From Anaerolineae bacterium (lineage in GTDB: Bacteria; Chloroflexota; Anaerolineae; JAAYZQ01), in assembly GCA_016929795.1 (NCBI GenBank), contig JAFGIA010000040.1, positions 1-33,098 on the forward strand: 33,098 bases of DNA, given 5' to 3'. The notes under the pieces are model-generated. The model was not told the origin of the DNA. It ran no database searches and saw nothing but the letters and a program-made list of their open reading frames with translations. The translations under genes were made by a program, and so were the position numbers. Below, in pieces: positions 7,016 to 15,873 of the stretch. Within the stretch, counting starts at the first letter, position 1. Every line of letters starts with the position of its first letter.

Positions 7016-8596
7016 TCAACGCGGCACCGGCACATAGAGCGCCACCCCCTCCACCTTCACAAACTCGAACCACGGCTCCCACCGCTCCGTCGGGTCCGTG
7101 ACGTACACCGGCCGGTAGGGCAAGTTGTCAAGAATCAGGTCGCGCGTCAGATCGTCGATCGTCACCTTGCCCTTGCCCGGCTCCGGCACGATCAGGTCCG
7201 GGTAGAGGTAGCGCACATGCTCGCGGTACCAGATAAAGGCCAACATCGGCCCGCTTACCACGGCCACGTCTGCCTCGGGCTGCTCGACGTAGGCACCGTA
7301 CCACAGGGCAAAAGTGGGGCCGTCACTGCGGACGACGAGCAGGCTGCTGGGTCCGGCTCCGCCGGGCACCTCTACTGTGTCGAGCACCTGCTCAATGTAG
7401 GGTTCCATCAGCCCGTCGTCGTCGGGGTCGGCGGCCGACCAGTGCAGGGCAAGGGACACGAGAGGCAGGATCGCCACAATCACGAGCGCCGCGTGGCGCC
7501 ACACCGGCCGCGATGCGGCCACCATGCCCATCACTCTGCGCACCCCCTCGCCCCACCACAGCGCCAGCAGCAGCACCGCCGGCACCAGGTACACGTGCGA
7601 GTCGTTAGTGTCGTAGAAAAAGGCGTACAGCGCGATGAGCCCGACCCAGGCCACCGATGCCAGGGCCAGGGCACGGTCGCGCTGCCACCACCCCCACCCA
7701 CCAAAGAGCGCCAATGCCAGCCCCCACCACCCGAACTGGTCCCCCAGCAGCAGGGCCCACGTGCCCAGCCGGGCCGGCATTGCTGCGCGGTCCAGGCTGA
7801 AGGCAAAGATGCGGTACTGCTTGGCCCCCACTACCCACCAGAACTGCTCCCACGTCACAGGGTGGCCCCAGTTCACAGGCGGCCGGTGGGCGGCGGCCAA
7901 TGGTAAGTAGACATAAACACATAGCCCGGCGACAAAGAGGGCGAGCGCAGGAAGGACAACCCGTGGGCGCAGCCATCGCCTGCGCTCGGGCCAGAGGAGG
8001 ATCAAGGCTGCTGGCGCGGCGAAGAGCAGCGTGATGTGGTTGCCGAGACCCAGTCCCAAGACCAGCGCGGCGAGCCACAGCCACCGGTCGCTGCTACCCT
8101 CTCGCCAGCGTTGGAGCAGCCACAGGAACAGAGAAGCAAACAACCCGAGCAGCGCATACACTTCACTGATCACAGCCTGCGACCAGGGGAGGGAGGCAAA
8201 GGCAAAGGTGAGCGCGGTGGCGGCTGGCAGGAGGAAGCGGGGCCGGTGGGCAGGCAGCAAGCGGCGCGCGCTGCCAAAGAGGCACGCGGCTGCGGCTGCC
8301 GTCGAGACGGCAGACAGCAGGTTGACGCGGTAGGCGACAGTGCCGATCGGCAGCCGCGTAAAGAGCCACGCCAGCAGCGTGTAGGTTGGGTAGCCGGTTG
8401 GGTGGGGCACGCCCAGGGTATAAGCGGCGGTGATCAGGTCGCCGCCGTCGGTGCCGTTGTGATCGAAGGTGAGGCCGGGGGCCAGGGTGGCCACAAACAC
8501 GCCCAGTGTCACGCCCCCTACGATCAGAGCAAGGAGTGCCGAACAGCGCTCAGCGCGGGGCATTCTCTCGCCTGCCAGGCTCGAGCTGGTCACCAT
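7016..8596 (-). CDS. DUF2723 multi-pass membrane protein, glycosyltransferase-like
   Basis: This encodes about 526 residues from an ATG that shares one base with the TGA of the upstream gene (TGATG junction). GTG 8593 has better spacing from GGAGG and is the alternative start. Near the N-terminus is TDGGDLITAAYTLGVPHPTG (about 49-68), the signature of DUF2723 proteins, which are related to GT-C protein O-mannosyltransferases and human TMEM260. Many hydrophobic segments follow, with a soluble C-terminal part. The acidic loop is where GT-C enzymes hold the catalytic Asp. The likely role is transfer of a lipid-linked sugar outside the membrane, with the acceptor unknown. The adjacent flippase-like gene supports a cell-envelope role. 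Confidence 0.8.
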   Translation of the reverse strand: MVTSSSLAGERMPRAERCSALLALIVGGVTLGVFVATLAPGLTFDHNGTDGGDLITAAYTLGVPHPTGYPTYTLLAWLFTRLPIGTVAYRVNLLSAVSTAAAAACLFGSARRLLPAHRPRFLLPAATALTFAFASLPWSQAVISEVYALLGLFASLFLWLLQRWREGSSDRWLWLAALVLGLGLGNHITLLFAAPAALILLWPERRRWLRPRVVLPALALFVAGLCVYVYLPLAAAHRPPVNWGHPVTWEQFWWVVGAKQYRIFAFSLDRAAMPARLGTWALLLGDQFGWWGLALALFGGWGWWQRDRALALASVAWVGLIALYAFFYDTNDSHVYLVPAVLLLALWWGEGVRRVMGMVAASRPVWRHAALVIVAILPLVSLALHWSAADPDDDGLMEPYIEQVLDTVEVPGGAGPSSLLVVRSDGPTFALWYGAYVEQPEADVAVVSGPMLAFIWYREHVRYLYPDLIVPEPGKGKVTIDDLTRDLILDNLPYRPVYVTDPTERWEPWFEFVKVEGVALYVPVPR

Positions 8597-9612
8597 CACC
8601 TCCATTCCACGACCTTGCGTGCCGCCCGCAACCCCTGCCACTTGATCCCCTCTACTGCCATCGACAATGCGCCAAGCACGATGGGCGGCGCCAGCACCAC
8701 GAGGTGGAGGAGGAGAGCAAAGATGAGCGCTGGCTCGGAAACGACGCCACCCACCTGCAGCGCCAGCACCGCCGCATACTCAAACACCCCCATCTGCGTC
8801 GGCACCGTGGGCAAAAAGGTGACAGCGTACACAGTGACCACGACCAGCCAGGCGGTCCACGCGGGCGCGCCGATCTCCAGCGCGTGCATCGTCAGCGTGT
8901 TGGTGACGACGGCCAATGCCCAGATGGCAGCGGAAAGCAGGAGCGCCAGCCACGCGTCGCCAGGGACGTGCAGCAGGTCCAGCCCCAGCAAAAAGTCGCT
9001 CACCAGCCGCCCGAACCGCTGCCCGGCACCGGCCGGCAGCCGCTGGGCGATCGCCGCCAGGCGCACGCGGCTCGCTCGAACCACGAACAGCACCAGGAGC
9101 AGGGCGCCGGCCATGGCCGACAGGCCGGTGAGCGACCTTTGCAGCCAGGCCGGGAGTGGGGTCGAGAGGATCAGTCCCAGCAGGACGGCCAGCCCAAACA
9201 GGGCATCCAACGCTTTTTCCACGATGAGGCTGCCCAGGACGGCGGGCACGCCACCCTCCACCGCAGGCCCGAGCCACACCCCGCGCACCACGTCACCCAG
9301 GCGTGGCAGGAGCGTGTTCGCGAGTTGGCCGATGAACAAAAGGCGGACGAAGCGCACATAGGACACGCGTGGATGACAGCGGCGCAGCAGCACGTACCAG
9401 CGTACCGCCTTCAGTCCGGTGGTACCTATCACGGCCAGCAGCGCGAGGAGGATCCAACCTGGCCGGGCACCTGCTACTACCTCGATGAGCGACGAGCGAT
9501 CAACCTGGCGAACACTCAGCCACAGTGCGGCGCCGGCAAGGAACAAGGCGATAGCCCGGCGCGCCCAGTCCCGCCACACTCTGGCTGTGCTTCCCTCCAC
9601 TCGGGCCACCAC
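8596..9612 (-). CDS. Lysylphosphatidylglycerol synthase TM-region/UPF0104-like membrane protein
   Basis: This encodes 338 residues with about eight hydrophobic segments. The motif FIGQLANTLLPRLGDVVRGVW and, near the end, FLPTVPTQMGVFEY are the two conserved blocks of the LPG_synthase_TM family (UPF0104, AglD-like). These proteins are polytopic and many are proposed to flip lipids or lipid-linked sugars. There is no C-terminal aminoacyltransferase domain, so it is not MprF. The first GTG (9612) has no clear ribosome binding site, and a GTG further in is possible. It follows the GntR-type regulator by 14 bp and overlaps the DUF2723 gene, so the three probably form one operon. Confidence 0.8.
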   Translation of the reverse strand: MVARVEGSTARVWRDWARRAIALFLAGAALWLSVRQVDRSSLIEVVAGARPGWILLALLAVIGTTGLKAVRWYVLLRRCHPRVSYVRFVRLLFIGQLANTLLPRLGDVVRGVWLGPAVEGGVPAVLGSLIVEKALDALFGLAVLLGLILSTPLPAWLQRSLTGLSAMAGALLLVLFVVRASRVRLAAIAQRLPAGAGQRFGRLVSDFLLGLDLLHVPGDAWLALLLSAAIWALAVVTNTLTMHALEIGAPAWTAWLVVVTVYAVTFLPTVPTQMGVFEYAAVLALQVGGVVSEPALIFALLLHLVVLAPPIVLGALSMAVEGIKWQGLRAARKVVEWR

Positions 9613-9626
9613 ACCCGGCTGCGGCG

Positions 9627-10253
9627 CTATAGAAGCTGCAGCTCGACCATCCGTTGAAAGTGCGCGATGTGACCCTGGATGGCTCGCTCTGCCGCCCGGC
9701 CGTCGCCAGCCTTGAGCGCCTGCACGATATCGCGGTGCTCTTCCACGTTCGATCGCACGCTCGCCATCCTATCCAGCGCAAAATAGGACAGGCGGAAGAT
9801 GAGCGTGTACATCTCGTCCAGCGCCTGCGCCAGGAATCGGTTGCCCGAGGCCTCGTACAGCAGTTTGTGAAACTTCTGATCGACGGCTAGCAGCGATAGG
9901 TTGTCTCCTTCACGCAGCACACGCTCGTGGTCATTGAGCAACTGCTCCATCTTTTCCACGTTCTCGTCCGAGATCCGCTCTGCCGCGAGGCGGACGCACA
10001 GCCCCTCGAGCGTGGTTCTCACCTCAAAGATCTCGCGCATCGTCCGGCCGGTGGCGGCAGGCGCTACGTACCAACGATCGCGCTGGTGGACGACAATCTC
10101 CTCCGCGGCGAGGTTTTGCAGGGCTTCCTGTACCTGTTCAGCCGTACCCCGTGTCTCTCTCACCAGTTGTTTCTCGTTGAGCGGCTGCATCGGGTCCAGC
10201 TCCAGGTTCAACACCATCTGGCGAATCGTCTGTTCAATCAGCTTTGTATCCAC
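9627..10253 (-). CDS. GntR-family regulator with FCD ligand domain
   Basis: The 208-residue protein starts at GTG 10253, with GGAGAG 5 nt upstream. The ORF remains open upstream to 10400, but that stretch holds the promoter. The N-terminal winged helix (1-65, PLNEKQLVRETRGTAEQVQEAL) is followed by an all-helical FCD domain. The family's metal/ligand residues are in place: Asp125 and His129 (VDQKFHKLLYEASGN), His173 (EEHRDIV) and His195 (GHIAHF). FCD regulators sense carboxylates or other small metabolites. The gene diverges from the Hdr/Wood-Ljungdahl cluster across a 485-bp control region, so it may regulate that cluster as well as its own membrane-protein operon. The effector cannot be read from sequence. 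Confidence 0.85.
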   Translation of the reverse strand: MDTKLIEQTIRQMVLNLELDPMQPLNEKQLVRETRGTAEQVQEALQNLAAEEIVVHQRDRWYVAPAATGRTMREIFEVRTTLEGLCVRLAAERISDENVEKMEQLLNDHERVLREGDNLSLLAVDQKFHKLLYEASGNRFLAQALDEMYTLIFRLSYFALDRMASVRSNVEEHRDIVQALKAGDGRAAERAIQGHIAHFQRMVELQLL

Positions 10254-10326
10254 GAGTCTCTCCTCATCACCATTCGAATGCAGCGTCGACTTGATCGTCG
10301 ATAGGAAACGCGGCTCAGTACGACAC

Positions 10327-10355
10327 AGGGTACCATAAATCGCGCCAGAGAGCAA
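10327..10355 (-). promoter_or_regulatory. Possible promoter for the GntR/FCD regulator operon
   Basis: The reverse strand has TTGCTC (10350-10355), a 17-bp spacer and TACCCT (10327-10332). The -10 is weak. It sits about 75 bp before the GTG start. Confidence 0.4.
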
Positions 10356-10405
10356 GCTACAGCCGCCGCTGGATCGCACGCACGAGTCTTGAGAAGGCAC
10401 GCACT

Positions 10406-10434
10406 TTGCATTCTGATTCGAGATCGGGTATAAT
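10406..10434 (+). promoter_or_regulatory. Sigma70-type promoter for the hdr/Wood-Ljungdahl cluster leader
   Basis: TTGCAT (10406-10411), a 17-bp spacer and a perfect TATAAT (10429-10434). The start would be near 10441, giving an RNA leader of about 300 nt before the GTG of hdrA1. I saw no convincing GntR-type operator in the region. Confidence 0.65.
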
Positions 10435-10440
10435 GCGTGC

Positions 10441-10670
10441 GACGCGGCGCAGGTTTGGCACAGCTACCGCGCCCGTCCACAATGCGCACATTCGCGTTAC
10501 GAACTAGGAAGAAGGCAGACGCCCGGGGAAAAGAGCTCGAAGGGGAGTGGCCTGTATCTCGCATACTGATCCGATGTGAGTCAGGGAAGGATCCTTTGGT
10601 ACGACGATCTCGGGATCCAGCGCCGCAACACCTTTCGAGCCCTTGAGACAAGCAAGGGCTCTCTTCTTTA
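10441..10670 (+). ncRNA. Putative structured leader or small RNA upstream of hdrA1
   Basis: The stretch between the promoter and hdrA1 has no convincing gene and ends in an intrinsic-terminator-like hairpin at 10637-10670. This gives a predicted RNA of ~230 nt that is either a separate small RNA or an attenuated leader. I looked for cobalamin, SAM, TPP, THF and T-box signatures and recognised none. GGATCC-type inverted pairs near 10590-10617 may form a secondary structure. Confidence 0.4.
10637..10670 (+). terminator. Terminator/attenuator hairpin in the hdrA1 leader
   Basis: GAGCCCTTG (10637-10645) pairs perfectly with CAAGGGCTC (10653-10661) around a 7-nt loop, and TCTTCTTTA follows. This looks like an intrinsic terminator placed ~70 bp before the hdrA1 start on the same strand, as expected for attenuation. 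The T-tract is interrupted, so strength is uncertain. Confidence 0.6.
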
Positions 10671-10738
10671 TGCGGGGTACGATGGGCTCTCAGGGTAGAG
10701 AGACCGTAACCAGAACAATCGATCGACGGAGGGGTGTA

Positions 10739-13700
10739 GTGGTTCAGCGCAAAATGCTTGGTTCGGTCATGGTCGTCGGTGCGGGTGTGGGGGGGATGCG
10801 TGCCGCTATCGACCTGGCCGACTCGGGATACAAGGTGTATCTCCTCGACTCGGCCCCCAGCATCGGCGGCATTGTCGCCCAACTGGGCTTTATGTTCCCC
10901 ACCCACGACTGTGTTCTCTGCCGTGGCACGTCCGATCACGGCTATGGCTGCTCACGTCCTTCTCTCTCGCCATTCCTGTTGGATCACAGCCAGCACCCCA
11001 ACATCGAGATCATGACCAACAGCACCGTTGTCGGCGCCAAGGGGCTGCCCGGCGACTTTACCGTCAAGGTCCACCACCGGCCGCGCTACGTCGACATCCA
11101 CCGCTGCATCAATTGCGACGAGTGCGCGCGCATCTGCCCCGTCGAGCTCACGAGCGAGTACCAGGCCGGGCTGATGAAGCGCAAGGCTGCCTACAAGCCC
11201 TCCGTGCGCGCCGCGCCCAACGCCTACATCATCGAAAGAGGCCCCTACTGCGATCCATGCCGCAAGTGCGAAGAGATCTGCCCCACGCACGCCATCGACC
11301 TCGACCAGGAAGAGTGGTTCGAAGAGATCCACGTCGGCGCCATCATCATGGCCGTCGGTTACAAGCTCTACGATCCCACCCCCTCACAGGAGCTTGGCTA
11401 CGGGCGGTACCCGAACGTCATCACTGGCCTCCAGTTCGAGCGCCTCTCGAGCCGGTCGGGACCCACGGAGGGCATCATCGAGCGGCCGTCGGATGGCCGG
11501 CGCCCCGACCGTATCGCCTGGATCCAATGCGTCGGCTCGCGCGATCGGGAGCATCCCTACTGCTCGTCCATCTGCTGCATGTACGCCACCAAGGAAGCGG
11601 TGCTCGCCAAGCAGCGTTTCCCGGGCACCGAATGCCGCGTATTTATCATGGACGAGCGCGCCTTCTCCAAGGAATACACGGCCTACTTTGACCAGTCAAA
11701 AGATCTGTGGGGTGTCCAGTACACACGCTGCCGCATTCCCGAGATCAAAGAGGAACCGGAGACGGGCAACCTCGTCCTGCGCTACCAGGACGAGGAAGGG
11801 CAGTTCCACCGTGATGTGTACGACATGGTGGTCCTGTCGGTAGGCAGCGAGCCGCCGCCCATGGCGGTGGCCCTCGCCGAGAACATGCAGATCGATCTCA
11901 ACGAGTATGGCTTTTGCAAAACCGACAAGTTCGAGCCAGTCGATACCAGCCGGCCCGGCGTCTTTGTCGCCGGCGCTTTTGGCTCGCCCAAAGAGATCGC
12001 CGAGACGGTGATGGACGCCAGCGGCGCCGCGGCGCGCTGCATGGCGCTCCTCCACGGTAAATCAGGCACCGAGGTCTCGGCGCCGGAATTTCCACCAGAG
12101 CGTGACATTGCCGACGAGGAGCCGCGCGTTGGGGTCTTTGCCTGCTACTGCCACCCCACCATCGACGAGGTCGTGGATGTGGACGCCGTCTTAGAGATGG
12201 TCCGTGGGCTGCCGGGCGTAGTCCACGTGCAGGCGCTCGATTATGGCTGTCTCGATGACGGCCCCAACACCATCCGCCAGGCCATCCGCGAGCACGGCCT
12301 CAACCGCCTGGTTGTAGGCGCCTGCACGCCTCGCACGCACCTCGCCTTTTTCCAGGATATCTTGCGCAAGGAAGGGCTGAACCCGAACTTGCTCTCCTTC
12401 GTCAGCCTGCGCGACAACTGTGCCTGGGTGCACGCCGACGACCCGGTCGGAGCCACCCGCCAGGCCAAAGAAGAGATGCGCGTCAACGTGGCCCGTGCCC
12501 GACACCTCGCCCCCTACAATCGCGAGAGCCGTGCGTTCAACCGCTCCGCCCTCGTCATCGGCGGTGGCCTGGCCGGCATGACCGCCGCCCTGGCCATCGC
12601 CGACGAGGGATACGACGTCTTTCTCGTCGAAAAAACCGGCGAGCTCGGCGGCAATCTGCGCAAGCTGCACCAGACGGCCGAGGGCCCCAACCCGCAGCGC
12701 CTGATGCGCTCACTCATCAAGCGCGTGCATAGTCACGAGCGCATCGCCCTCTACTACAACACCCAGGTGATTGGCTTCGAGGGCCACGTCGGCAACTTTC
12801 GGACGCGCCTCAGCTACGAGGGCGATGGAGATCCCGCCCGCTGTTGGGAGATCGAGCATGGCGTGGCCGTGGTGGCCACTGGCGGCTTTGAGTACAATGG
12901 CAATGTCTACTTGCACGGGCAGCACCCGAGCGTGATTACCCAGCTCGAGCTGGAGCGGCGCCTGATGGAGAACGTCGACTTTGCGCGCGAGCTCGATCAG
13001 GTGGTCATGATCCAGTGTGTGCGCGCCCCCGAGCAAGAGATCGAATATTGCAGCCGCACCTGCTGCACCAACACCATGAAGAACGCGATCTCGATCAAGC
13101 AGATCAACCCCGACTGCCAGGTATACGTGCTCTACAAGGACCTCATCACCTATGGTTTCCGCGAGCAGTACTATACCGAGGCGCGCGAGCGCGGCGTCAT
13201 CTTTTTGCGCTACAACGACACGCGCCCGCCGGTGGTACAGATCAACGAGGCCGGCGAGCTCGAGGTGTGCGTCCACAACGTCATCCTCAACCAGCCCATC
13301 GTCTTCAGGCCCGACTTGCTGTCGCTATCGATGGCCATCATGCCTGCCGAGACCAATCCCGAGCTGGCGCGCATCCTCGAGGTGCCCCTGTCGGCCGAGG
13401 GCTTTTTCATGGAGAACAACCTGAAGCTGCGGCCGATGGATTTTACGCGCGAAGGCATCTTTCTTGCTGGCCTGGCCCACTATCCCAAGTTCATCGAAGA
13501 GACGATTGCCCAGGCACTCGCGACGGCGGCGCGGGCCATGACCATCCTGAGCAAAGAGCGCCTCGAAGTCGGCGGCACCATCGCCGTTGTCGAGCCTGAA
13601 AAGTGCGTTGGCTGCCTGACGTGCGTGCGCACCTGCCCCTTCCACATCCCCAAGATCAGCCCGGTCACCGTCGGCGTCGGGCAGATCCTGGGTGCAGCCT

Positions 13701-13840
13701 ACATCGAGCCATCGCTCTGCACCGGCTGTGGCACGTGCACCAGCGAGTGCCCGGCTAACGCCATCCAATTGCGACGTTACCGCGACGACCAACTGGTACT
13801 CACCGAAGAGCCGATCCTGGGCCAGTGGATTGTGGCGTGA
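10739..13840 (+). CDS. hdrA: HdrA-like FAD/iron-sulfur protein with tandem HdrA halves (HdrA1)
   Basis: Start GTG 10739 follows GGAGGGG by 4 nt, giving 1033 residues. HdrA is the flavin-bifurcating subunit of heterodisulfide-reductase complexes. Visible parts are FAD-binding VVGAGVGG (12-19), an unusual Cys loop CVLCRGTSDHGYGC (58-71), and two ferredoxin motifs (Cys123/126/129/133 and Cys171/174/177/181). CVGSRDREHPYCSSICC (264-280) follows. A second HdrA-like half begins near 465 with its own Cys pair (469, 471) and nucleotide-binding GGGLAGM (608-614). Two C-terminal 4Fe-4S motifs are at 956-966 and 994-1004. It heads an mvhD-hdrC-hdrB-hdrA2 series and probably belongs to the same complex. 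The Cys loop differs from the FPTNDCAMCIL loop of HdrA2. Confidence 0.9.
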   Translation: MVQRKMLGSVMVVGAGVGGMRAAIDLADSGYKVYLLDSAPSIGGIVAQLGFMFPTHDCVLCRGTSDHGYGCSRPSLSPFLLDHSQHPNIEIMTNSTVVGAKGLPGDFTVKVHHRPRYVDIHRCINCDECARICPVELTSEYQAGLMKRKAAYKPSVRAAPNAYIIERGPYCDPCRKCEEICPTHAIDLDQEEWFEEIHVGAIIMAVGYKLYDPTPSQELGYGRYPNVITGLQFERLSSRSGPTEGIIERPSDGRRPDRIAWIQCVGSRDREHPYCSSICCMYATKEAVLAKQRFPGTECRVFIMDERAFSKEYTAYFDQSKDLWGVQYTRCRIPEIKEEPETGNLVLRYQDEEGQFHRDVYDMVVLSVGSEPPPMAVALAENMQIDLNEYGFCKTDKFEPVDTSRPGVFVAGAFGSPKEIAETVMDASGAAARCMALLHGKSGTEVSAPEFPPERDIADEEPRVGVFACYCHPTIDEVVDVDAVLEMVRGLPGVVHVQALDYGCLDDGPNTIRQAIREHGLNRLVVGACTPRTHLAFFQDILRKEGLNPNLLSFVSLRDNCAWVHADDPVGATRQAKEEMRVNVARARHLAPYNRESRAFNRSALVIGGGLAGMTAALAIADEGYDVFLVEKTGELGGNLRKLHQTAEGPNPQRLMRSLIKRVHSHERIALYYNTQVIGFEGHVGNFRTRLSYEGDGDPARCWEIEHGVAVVATGGFEYNGNVYLHGQHPSVITQLELERRLMENVDFARELDQVVMIQCVRAPEQEIEYCSRTCCTNTMKNAISIKQINPDCQVYVLYKDLITYGFREQYYTEARERGVIFLRYNDTRPPVVQINEAGELEVCVHNVILNQPIVFRPDLLSLSMAIMPAETNPELARILEVPLSAEGFFMENNLKLRPMDFTREGIFLAGLAHYPKFIEETIAQALATAARAMTILSKERLEVGGTIAVVEPEKCVGCLTCVRTCPFHIPKISPVTVGVGQILGAAYIEPSLCTGCGTCTSECPANAIQLRRYRDDQLVLTEEPILGQWIVA

Positions 13841-13871
13841 CAGATAGACGATCCTGTTCTGGAGAAGCGGA

Positions 13872-14354
13872 ATGAGTCAACTGACAGACAAAAAAGCCAG
13901 CGATGACGGCTTTGAGCCGCAAATCACGGCTTTCACCTGTATCTACTGCGGCAGCATGGCGGCCGACTCGGCCGGCGCTTTGCGGCTGACCTACCCGGCC
14001 AACATCAAGCTGTTTCGTTTCCCATGCACCGGCAAAGTGGACGTCGAGTATATCCTGAAAGCATTCGAGGAGGGAGCGGATGGCGTCTATATCGTCGCCT
14101 GCCCCATCGGCAACTGCCACCACGTGCACGGCAACCTGCGCGCCACGCGCCGCCTCGACCACGCACGGCAACTGCTCGAAGAAGTGGGCATCGAGGGCGA
14201 GCGCCTCGGCATCTTTTACATGTCGGGCAGCCAGGCCCACGGCTTTGTGAACGCGGCGAAACAGATGACCGAGCGCATCCGCGAGCTCGGTCCCAGCCCA
14301 TTGCGGCGGACCCAGCCCACCTCATCGGTCCCGGAGCCCGAGGCCGGGACGTGA
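13872..14354 (+). CDS. mvhD: MvhD-like iron-sulfur electron-transfer subunit (MvhD1, all-Cys)
   Basis: The 160-residue protein is of the MvhD/FrhD (methyl-viologen hydrogenase delta) family, which carries a [2Fe-2S] cluster and passes electrons to or from HdrA. Cysteines sit in FTCIYCG (Cys23, Cys26), PCTGKVD (Cys52) and ACPIGNCHH (Cys77, Cys82). No hydrogenase large subunit is nearby, so it serves as an adaptor here, as in the MetFV-HdrABC-MvhD cluster of Moorella. The start ATG follows GGAG. It begins 31 bp after hdrA1. The C-terminal tail after LGPSPL is short and variable. The paralogue at 20668 has TGA at the position of Cys77. Confidence 0.9.
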   Translation: MSQLTDKKASDDGFEPQITAFTCIYCGSMAADSAGALRLTYPANIKLFRFPCTGKVDVEYILKAFEEGADGVYIVACPIGNCHHVHGNLRATRRLDHARQLLEEVGIEGERLGIFYMSGSQAHGFVNAAKQMTERIRELGPSPLRRTQPTSSVPEPEAGT

Positions 14355-14455
14355 GCGAGGACCAGCCCATGTCCAGGTGCCAGGGGAGCACCGCGTATCG
14401 CGAGCGGCGTGTGCGCACTTGCGCATCTGCTCATTCGACTCAATAGGAGCGTTTT

Positions 14456-14992
14456 ATGGACGATGACGTGATCGATATCAGCCAGGCCGATCCATTCTTT
14501 GCCCGCGAGATTGCCGCCGAGCCAGGAGGGGAGAACATCCGCCGCTGCTTTGCCTGTGGCACCTGCACCGCTTCCTGTCCGGTGCGCGAGGTCACCGACC
14601 GCTACGACCCGCGGCGCATTATTCACATGGCGCTGCTCGGTCTGCGCGACAGGGTGCTGTCGAGCGACTTTATCTGGCTTTGCTCCACCTGCTATGCCTG
14701 CCAGGAGCGCTGCCCCCAGGATGTGCGCATTACCGAGTTGATGTACGCCATCAAGAACATTGCCGTGCGCGAGGGATACGTCCACCCCTCGTTCCGCACG
14801 CAGGTTGAGCTGCTGACGGCGCACGGGCGTCTCTATGACATCACCGATTTCGAAAACGAGCGCCGGCAGGAGCAGGGCTTGCCCCCCATCCACGAGAGCG
14901 CCGGCGACTTTGGACGGATCTTTGCCGCCACCGGCCTGGATGTCCTCGTTCAAGGCCCGCGCGAAGGCCTTCGGGAAGGAGACCAAGATTGA
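14456..14992 (+). CDS. hdrC: Heterodisulfide-reductase subunit C (HdrC-like)
   Basis: The 178-residue protein has two complete 4Fe-4S motifs: Cys31/34/37/41 (RRCFACGTCTASCPV) and Cys76/79/82/86 (LCSTCYACQERCP). Between them is the typical HdrC block YDPRRIIHMALLG. HdrC relays electrons between HdrA and HdrB. The ATG follows TAGGAGCG. The 101-bp gap before it contains no gene and no convincing promoter. Its TGA overlaps the TTG start of hdrB, so the two are translationally coupled. Confidence 0.92.
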   Translation: MDDDVIDISQADPFFAREIAAEPGGENIRRCFACGTCTASCPVREVTDRYDPRRIIHMALLGLRDRVLSSDFIWLCSTCYACQERCPQDVRITELMYAIKNIAVREGYVHPSFRTQVELLTAHGRLYDITDFENERRQEQGLPPIHESAGDFGRIFAATGLDVLVQGPREGLREGDQD

Positions 14993-15873
14993 ACAAGTAT
15001 GCACTCTACCCGGGATGCACCGCCCCTGTGCGTGCCATGAACTATGAAAGTTCGACGCGCAACGTGGCCAGGGCGCTGGGCGTCCATCTGGAAGACATCA
15101 ACGACTTTGGCTGCTGTGGCTTTCCCGTCAAGTCGGTGCACATCGAGGCGGCGCTCCTCCTCGCGACACGCAACCTGGCGCTGGCCGAGCAGCGAGGGCT
15201 CGATATCTGCGCCATGTGCAACTCCTGCGCCGGCACTCTGGCCGAGGCCAACCACCAGCTTCAGCACAACGAAGAGCTGCGCGCACGGGTGAACACCGAG
15301 CTGGAAAAGACCAGCGGGTTGCGCTACAACGGCGCCGTGCGCGTGCGCCATATCGCACGCATCCTGTACGAAGAGGTCGGCCTCGATCGCATCCGCGAGG
15401 CTGTCAAAGTCGATCTCTCCGATCTACAGTTGGCCGCCCACTATGGCTGCCATTACCTCAAACCGGCAGAGGCGCATGACTTTTTCGATGATCCCGAGAA
15501 CCCGCACACACTCGACGACCTGATCGAAGCCACAGGCGCGACCTCGATCGATTACGAAGGGCGCTTCCAGTGCTGTGGTGGCGGCATCCTTGGCGCCGAC
15601 GAGCAGACGGCGCTTGCCCTGCCCCACCTCAAACTGGAGCGTGTGGTAGAAGTCGGCGCCGACGCGCTGATCCTTATCTGCCCCTTCTGCGACATCATGT
15701 ACGAGATGCAGCAGAAGCGTATTGAAAAGATCTATGACTCGGAATACAAGCTGCCGGTTCTCTACTACACACAACTCCTGGGCATGGCCATGGGCATGTC
15801 GGAGGATGAGATCGGACTGAAGCTGAACCGGGTCAAGTCGCGCAAGATCATGCAGATTGCCAAGGGCCGATAG
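14989..15873 (+). CDS. hdrB: Heterodisulfide-reductase subunit B (HdrB-like)
   Basis: TTG 14989 is the start (GGAAGGAG upstream, 4-nt overlap with hdrC), giving 294 residues. Both CCG domains that bind noncubane [4Fe-4S] clusters in HdrB are present. One uses Cys10, Cys42-Cys43 and Cys74/77/80, the other Cys154, Cys195-Cys196, Cys231 and Cys234. In methanogens these reduce the CoM-S-S-CoB disulfide. In bacterial one-carbon clusters the substrate is unknown, and HdrBC may act only as an electron module for MetFV. It is the only HdrB in this window, although two HdrA are present. The last codons are part of the first copy of a 14-bp tandem repeat. Confidence 0.92.
   Translation: MNKYALYPGCTAPVRAMNYESSTRNVARALGVHLEDINDFGCCGFPVKSVHIEAALLLATRNLALAEQRGLDICAMCNSCAGTLAEANHQLQHNEELRARVNTELEKTSGLRYNGAVRVRHIARILYEEVGLDRIREAVKVDLSDLQLAAHYGCHYLKPAEAHDFFDDPENPHTLDDLIEATGATSIDYEGRFQCCGGGILGADEQTALALPHLKLERVVEVGADALILICPFCDIMYEMQQKRIEKIYDSEYKLPVLYYTQLLGMAMGMSEDEIGLKLNRVKSRKIMQIAKGR

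Noticed and set aside
8036..9361. Plus-strand ORF across the two membrane-protein genes
   Set aside because: Its product is rich in R/S/T/P and Q with no fold, while the reverse strand shows clear membrane proteins with family motifs.
10560..10640. T-box, cobalamin, SAM or THF riboswitch in the hdrA1 leader
   Set aside because: None of the conserved core sequences of these classes could be found by eye.
10437..10646. 69-codon ORF in the hdrA1 leader
   Set aside because: It starts only 3 bp after the -10 box, its composition is Arg/Ser-rich and unstructured, and it runs into the terminator hairpin.
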